Assembly (NCBI GenBank): GCA_045538175.1
Contig: JAZSQZ010000048.1
Span: 1-7,656, forward strand
Source of the DNA: JAZSQZ01 sp045538175
GTDB taxonomy: Bacteria > Bacillota > Clostridia > Christensenellales > UBA1242
DNA: 7,656 nucleotides
Reading direction: 5' to 3'
Shown here: piece after piece, positions 4,289 through 7,656 of the stretch
Numbering within the stretch: the stretch's first letter is position 1
Layout of the letters: each line of letters opens with the position of its first letter
Notes under the pieces: generated by a model
Told to the model about the DNA's origin: nothing
The model's input: the letters and a program-made list of their open reading frames with translations, nothing else
The model's database searches: none
Program-made: the position numbers and the translations under genes

Positions 4289-5926
4289 TTGCAAAAAACA
4301 ATTAACGGAGCAATGTTCAGAAAGATGATTATTGCATCTTGTAACTTGCTTGAAGAAAATAAAAAATATGTAGACTCATTAAACGTATTCCCGGTTCCAG
4401 ATGGTGACACAGGTACTAATATGTGCTTAACATTTAAATCTGCAACAAAAGAAGTTAATGAGTGTTTAAATAATAATTTTGATACTTTAGGCGAAGCACT
4501 CAACAAAGGTGCTCTTCGTGGTGCAAGGGGTAACTCTGGTGTTATCTTGTCCCAAATCTTAAAAGGTATGGCTTCAGTTTTTGTCCAACACACTGAACTT
4601 ACAACAAAGATTTATGCTAAAGCTATGAAGAATGGTGCAGAAGTTGCTTATAAAGCTGTTACTGTTCCTAAAGAAGGTACAATCCTTACAGTTGTTCGTG
4701 TTATGGCAGAACAAGCTGTTGTTGCAAGCAAAAAGACAAGTGATTTTGAAGAATTCTTTAAAATTGTATTAGAAAAAGGTGAAGAAATTTTACAACAAAC
4801 ACCTGAAATGCTTCCTGTCTTAAAGAAAGCAGGCGTTGTTGACGCTGGTGGTAGGGGTCTTGTTATTATCTTTACAGGTTTCTATAAAGCTTTAATTAAC
4901 GATGAATCAGTCAAACTTGACTATGTAGATGCTGCAAGTGCTTACGAAAAAGATAAACAATTCCACGCAAACTTAAAAGACCTTGCAGAAATTCAATTTG
5001 GATATTGTACAGAATATATGGTTATCAATATGCACAAAAAGACAACTGAAAGTGATATTGATAAATTAAGAGAAAGATTAAAAGCTCTTGGTGATTCTGT
5101 TATCTGTATTGGTGACCTTAACCTTGTTAAAGTTCACGTTCACTCAAACGAACCAAACAAAGCTTTAGGTTATGCTCTTGAACTTGGTGAAATCACAAAT
5201 GTCAAGATTGAAAATATGCTCGAACAAAATAGAGAACTATTAAAAGCAGCAACTCAACAAGAACCTATGAAAACTTATGGTATGGTTTCAGTTGCAGCAG
5301 GCGATGGTTTAAATGTCTTATTTAAAGATTTAATGGTTGACTATGTTATCCAAGGTGGTCAAACTATGAATCCAAGTGCAAACGATATTGCAGAAGCAAT
5401 TGACAAAGTAAATGCACAAAATGTATTTGTTTTCCCAAATAATAAAAATATTATCTTGGCTGCAGAACAAGCACAATCTCTTACAAATAAGAAAGTTATT
5501 GTTATTCCAACAAAGAGTATCCCAGAAGGAATCTCAGCATGCCTTGCATTTAATGACGAAGCAAGTGTTGAAGAAAATACAGAAGCTATGACAGAATCAA
5601 TCAAAAATGTAAAATCAGGTTCTGTTACATATGCTGTTAGAGATACTCACGTTGATGGATTTGACTTATCAGTTGGCGAAATTATCGGTTTAGATAATAA
5701 AGCAATCTTGTCAAAGGGAAGTCAAGTTTCTCCAACAGTTGAAGATTTAGTCTCAAAACTTGTTGACGAAAACACAGTAAACATTTCACTCTTCTATGGT
5801 AAAGAAATCAAAGAAGACGATGCAAATAAACTTCAACAAAAACTTCAAGCAATCTATCCACAATGTGAAGTTTCTGTTCTTGCTGGTGGTCAACCTGTAT
5901 ATTACTATCTCATTTCTGTTGAATAA
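4289..5926 (+). CDS. fakA: Fatty acid kinase catalytic subunit FakA (DAK2/DhaL domain, YloV)
   Basis: FakA phosphorylates fatty acids held by FakB (DegV-family) carriers to acyl-phosphates, feeding exogenous fatty acids into phospholipid synthesis. From the TTG at 4289 the protein has 545 residues, against about 550 in B. subtilis YloV. Residues 1-200 form the DhaL-like kinase domain: LNVFPVPDGDTGTNM (31-45) carries the Mg-binding Asp38 and Asp40, GALRGARGNSGVILSQ (74-89) is the glycine-rich nucleotide loop, and VVDAGGRGL is at 183-191. The middle domain has Cys240 (GYCTEYMV) and His283/His285 (KVHVHSNEP), equivalent to residues reported as metal-binding or essential in S. aureus FakA. The C-terminal DegV-like domain includes GGQTMNPS (356-363), FPNNKN (382-387) and the terminal GGQPVYYYLISVE. 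The TTG start is supported by GGAGGAG and by alignment of QKTINGAMF with the Bacillus N terminus. No fakB is in the window. The gene is the last of the yloU operon. Confidence 0.95.
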   Translation: MQKTINGAMFRKMIIASCNLLEENKKYVDSLNVFPVPDGDTGTNMCLTFKSATKEVNECLNNNFDTLGEALNKGALRGARGNSGVILSQILKGMASVFVQHTELTTKIYAKAMKNGAEVAYKAVTVPKEGTILTVVRVMAEQAVVASKKTSDFEEFFKIVLEKGEEILQQTPEMLPVLKKAGVVDAGGRGLVIIFTGFYKALINDESVKLDYVDAASAYEKDKQFHANLKDLAEIQFGYCTEYMVINMHKKTTESDIDKLRERLKALGDSVICIGDLNLVKVHVHSNEPNKALGYALELGEITNVKIENMLEQNRELLKAATQQEPMKTYGMVSVAAGDGLNVLFKDLMVDYVIQGGQTMNPSANDIAEAIDKVNAQNVFVFPNNKNIILAAEQAQSLTNKKVIVIPTKSIPEGISACLAFNDEASVEENTEAMTESIKNVKSGSVTYAVRDTHVDGFDLSVGEIIGLDNKAILSKGSQVSPTVEDLVSKLVDENTVNISLFYGKEIKEDDANKLQQKLQAIYPQCEVSVLAGGQPVYYYLISVE

Positions 5927-5969
5927 TTTGGAGTTTTTTGCAAATTTAAAATCTTATAAATTGTTAGTT

Positions 5970-5994
5970 AAAGCACCTTTTAAGGTGCTTTTTT
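5970..5994 (+). terminator. Rho-independent terminator of the yloU-fakA operon
   Basis: AAAGCACCTT (5970-5979) pairs with AAGGTGCTTT (5982-5991) across a tight TT turn, and the T-run covers 5989-5994. It lies 43 nt after the fakA stop. The rest of 5927-6062 is AT-rich with no gene that I can support. Confidence 0.88.
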
Positions 5995-6062
5995 ATTATT
6001 TTTTGTGACAAATAAATTTTATGTCTATTCTTTTTTATTTGGGCTTTTACAAATATTCAATA

Positions 6063-6091
6063 TTGACATTTAGTAGGTTTAATGGTATAAA
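6063..6091 (+). promoter_or_regulatory. Near-consensus extended -10 sigma-A promoter
   Basis: TTGACA (6063-6068, perfect -35), a 17-nt spacer, and TATAAA (6086-6091, one mismatch), with TGG at 6083-6085 giving a TGn extended -10. This is the strongest promoter in the window. The expected start near 6098 leaves a leader of only about 11 nt before the ATG at 6109. The ribosome binding site AGGAG (6098-6102) would sit at the extreme 5' end of the mRNA. Confidence 0.85.
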
Positions 6092-6108
6092 TTAAATAGG
6101 AGATTTTT

Positions 6109-6945
6109 ATGGATAAGAAATATATTACATCTTTTGGCGAATTCTTTAAGGGACCAAAGATTACAACATTTTTTGATTCTAATCACGCTCTTGCTGTTTC
6201 TTTAGATAAGCGAGTTTTTGCAAACACAGATAGGCTAGAAGAAACTGTTCTTTTTGGCGAAAACACAATCGAAACAATGGGCGTAGGCGATGGCGTTACT
6301 GTTAGAACTGTAAAAACTTTAGACAATCACGGCAAACCTGTAAATATTTATTTTGAGTCAACCGTTGTTGCAAATGGAAAGGTGTTTACAAGTACAGCTT
6401 CTGCCGAAAGTATAAATCTTTCTGGTAGAGAATCTGTAAGCAAAATTATTTATACAGATTCAGTTGTTCCTACAGGTAATGCTGCTAAATTAGGACAAGA
6501 AGAATATATAACAAACGAAACAGGCGAAATTATTTTTGATAATAACACACAATCTGCAATTGTTACAGCAAGGACAAGAAATAAAAGAGAGCAAGGCACA
6601 ACACACGCTTTTGTTTCATCAGCAATCACTCTTGAAAATGGTTTAACTGAAACAATTATGAATCCTGTTATGCCAGATGGTTTTGCTCCAAGCGTTTTAA
6701 TGGGTGTAGTTCCTTTTAGAAATCAACTTGCAAGAACACCACATTCAATAGGTGTTTATCATAGTGAAGGAGATTTCAATCCATTGTCAGAAGTTATAAA
6801 TAGACCAATTTTTGACTCAGCAAACTTTGAAGGCGCTGAAGTTTTAGAAAATGGTGAAAGGGTTGTAAATCCTGGAGAAATTGCCTTCTCATATATAAAT
6901 GCAGATTCTATTGCAGCAAAACTTGCAGAAGAAGATGCTCAATAA
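6109..6945 (+). CDS. Hypothetical acidic protein of unknown function (278 aa)
   Basis: I do not recognise this protein. It is a complete 278-residue frame with an AGGAG ribosome binding site 6 nt before the ATG, its own strong promoter and its own strong terminator, so it is a real single-gene transcription unit. The sequence contains no cysteine and no tryptophan, is acidic (by eye about 37 Asp/Glu against about 23 Lys/Arg), and is rich in Thr, Val, Asn and Ser in short alternating stretches such as GDGVTVRTVKT and SKIIYTDSVV, suggesting a mainly beta fold. There is no signal peptide, membrane segment, LPxTG motif or recognisable catalytic motif. Possible landmarks are RNKREQGTTHAFVSSAITLENG (residues 157-178) and NPVMPDGFAPSVLMGVVPF (185-203). 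It sits between the fakA and dnaG units, which does not suggest a role. An abundant soluble or structural protein is compatible with the promoter, but this is inference. Confidence 0.85.
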   Translation: MDKKYITSFGEFFKGPKITTFFDSNHALAVSLDKRVFANTDRLEETVLFGENTIETMGVGDGVTVRTVKTLDNHGKPVNIYFESTVVANGKVFTSTASAESINLSGRESVSKIIYTDSVVPTGNAAKLGQEEYITNETGEIIFDNNTQSAIVTARTRNKREQGTTHAFVSSAITLENGLTETIMNPVMPDGFAPSVLMGVVPFRNQLARTPHSIGVYHSEGDFNPLSEVINRPIFDSANFEGAEVLENGERVVNPGEIAFSYINADSIAAKLAEEDAQ

Positions 6946-6972
6946 AAAAAGTTTAAAAAAAATAAAGGAAAT

Positions 6973-7016
6973 AATCAATTACTGTCATATATAAATAGTA
7001 ATTGATTGTTTTTTTT
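6973..7016 (+). terminator. Strong rho-independent terminator after the hypothetical gene
   Basis: AATCAATTACT (6973-6983) pairs perfectly over 11 bp with AGTAATTGATT (6997-7007) across a 13-nt loop, with one possible T-G pair at the base, followed by T8 (7009-7016). It begins 27 nt after the stop codon. The loop contains TATAAA (6990-6995). Confidence 0.88.
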
Positions 7017-7037
7017 AGAAACGAAGCAGTTTTAAAT

Positions 7038-7043
7038 GGAGAG
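7038..7043 (+). promoter_or_regulatory. Ribosome binding site that fixes the TTG start of dnaG
   Basis: GGAGAG ends 5 nt before TTG 7049 (7 nt if only GGAG pairs). The frame is open back to a stop at 7016-7018 but has no other start codon in between, so TTG is the only supported start. Confidence 0.75.
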
Positions 7044-7048
7044 AAGAT

Positions 7049-7656
7049 TTGCAAAACAAAGGATATCCTAATGACTTTCTGGATAAGTTGAAGGAAAAAT
7101 GTGATATTGTGTCCGTTATTTCTAAATACTTAACAGTTACAAAAAAAGGAAAAACTTATTGGGCTTGTTGCCCTTTTCATTTTGAAAAAACTCCATCATT
7201 TGCCATAAACGAAGTAGAGCAATATTATCATTGCTTTGGTTGTGGTGAAAGTGGTGATGTAATTAAGTTTGTCCAAAAGTATGAATCAGTTGATTTTATG
7301 ACAGCTGTAAAAACACTTGCCAAAAGTGTTGGTATGGAAGTCCCTGAATTTCAAGGTAGTGATGAAGTTGCAAAACTTGCAAAACTCAAGGATAAGTTGT
7401 ATCTTGCAACTAATCTTGCAATGCAACATTACGAAGAAAACTTGAAACTTCCAGAAGCAGACATGGCACGAAAATATGTCGAAAAAAGACAAATAGATGC
7501 CACTAATTCACAAAAATTCCATATAGGTTTTTCAAATGGGTGGACAAGTTTGGTCGACTTTTTAAGAAAAAATAATGTCTCGCTTGAGATTGCAAAACAA
7601 GCAGGTCTTGTGGAATCAAAAAATGGTAGATATTATGATGTTATGGCAAACAGGCT
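7049..7656 (+). CDS. dnaG: DNA primase DnaG (N-terminal part, 3' truncated by window edge)
   Basis: DnaG makes the RNA primers for lagging-strand synthesis and works with the replicative helicase. The visible 202 codons cover the zinc-binding domain and the start of the polymerase domain. The N terminus contains YPNDFLDKLKEKCDIVSVIS (residues 6-25), the expected 'YP-x-(E/D)FL-x-x-L-x-x-x-x-DIV' opening. The CHC2 zinc finger is complete: CPFHFEKTPSF begins at Cys41 with His44, and YYHCFGCGESGDVIKFV supplies Cys62 and Cys65, giving C-x2-H-x17-C-x2-C. The last residues, NGRYYDVMANR, match the stretch just before the TOPRIM core, which lies beyond the window. The start is TTG. In Firmicutes dnaG is normally followed by rpoD, which I would expect just downstream. 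Only 32 nt separate the upstream terminator's T-run from the start codon, so where its promoter lies is unclear. Confidence 0.96.
   Translation, partial: MQNKGYPNDFLDKLKEKCDIVSVISKYLTVTKKGKTYWACCPFHFEKTPSFAINEVEQYYHCFGCGESGDVIKFVQKYESVDFMTAVKTLAKSVGMEVPEFQGSDEVAKLAKLKDKLYLATNLAMQHYEENLKLPEADMARKYVEKRQIDATNSQKFHIGFSNGWTSLVDFLRKNNVSLEIAKQAGLVESKNGRYYDVMANR

Noticed and set aside
5971..5990. The 20-bp palindrome after fakA considered as an operator or bidirectional terminator
   Set aside because: There is no convergent gene downstream, and its T-run and position fit a simple one-way terminator for fakA.
5796..6008. 70-codon plus-strand frame at the end of fakA
   Set aside because: It is in another frame of fakA, has no ribosome binding site, and runs through the operon terminator; its hydrophobic content reflects AT-rich sequence.
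6021..6095. 24-codon hydrophobic frame (starts MSILFYLGFYKY) upstream of the hypothetical gene
   Set aside because: There is no ribosome binding site, and it overlaps the -35 and -10 elements of the strong promoter, so it is unlikely to be transcribed or translated.

Overview
The window is a dense, plus-strand block of housekeeping genes from an AT-rich, low-GC Gram-positive bacterium. The best fit is an endospore-forming member of the Bacillota/Firmicutes, probably an uncultured clostridial lineage. Three things point there. Gene order priA-def-fmt-rlmN-rpe-(spoVM)-yloU-fakA is the Bacillus subtilis priA-to-yloV neighbourhood in the same order. Ribosome binding sites are strong AGGAG types, two of them paired with TTG starts. 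A 27-codon SpoVM-like gene sits exactly where synteny predicts. I see no mobile element, CRISPR array, tRNA or rRNA, and all supported genes are on the plus strand.

Layout. Positions 1-3554 are one tightly coupled cluster: the 3' end of priA (replication restart helicase), def (peptide deformylase), fmt (Met-tRNA formyltransferase), rlmN (23S rRNA/tRNA C2-methyladenosine synthase) and an Rpe-family sugar-phosphate epimerase with a noticeably altered active site. Neighbours are separated by 10 nt or less or overlap (def/fmt and fmt/rlmN by 1 nt as TAATG, rlmN/rpe by 14 nt). Positions 3555-3863 look intergenic but hold a candidate mother-cell promoter, the tiny spoVM-like gene (3600-3683), an intrinsic terminator with a second weaker hairpin, and the promoter and leader of the next operon. 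Positions 3864-5926 are yloU (Asp23 family) and fakA (fatty acid kinase), separated by a short hairpin with a U-run that may act as a leaky terminator. A strong terminator closes that operon near 5990. Positions 6063-7016 are a self-contained single-gene unit: a near-consensus extended -10 promoter, an unrecognised 278-residue acidic protein lacking Cys and Trp, and a strong terminator. From 7049 the window enters dnaG (primase), which runs off the right edge.

How the genes work together. def and fmt are the two ends of the N-formylmethionine cycle and rlmN tunes the ribosome, so with priA and dnaG most of the window serves translation and replication. yloU-fakA concern the envelope and the use of exogenous fatty acids. 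spoVM implies sporulation. Compared with Bacillus the cluster is compacted: rsmB, the prpC-prkC phosphatase/kinase pair, rsgA, thiN and rpmB are all absent from their usual places. The most valuable items for follow-up are the hidden spoVM-like gene with its possible sigma-E/K promoter, and the orphan gene at 6109-6945.
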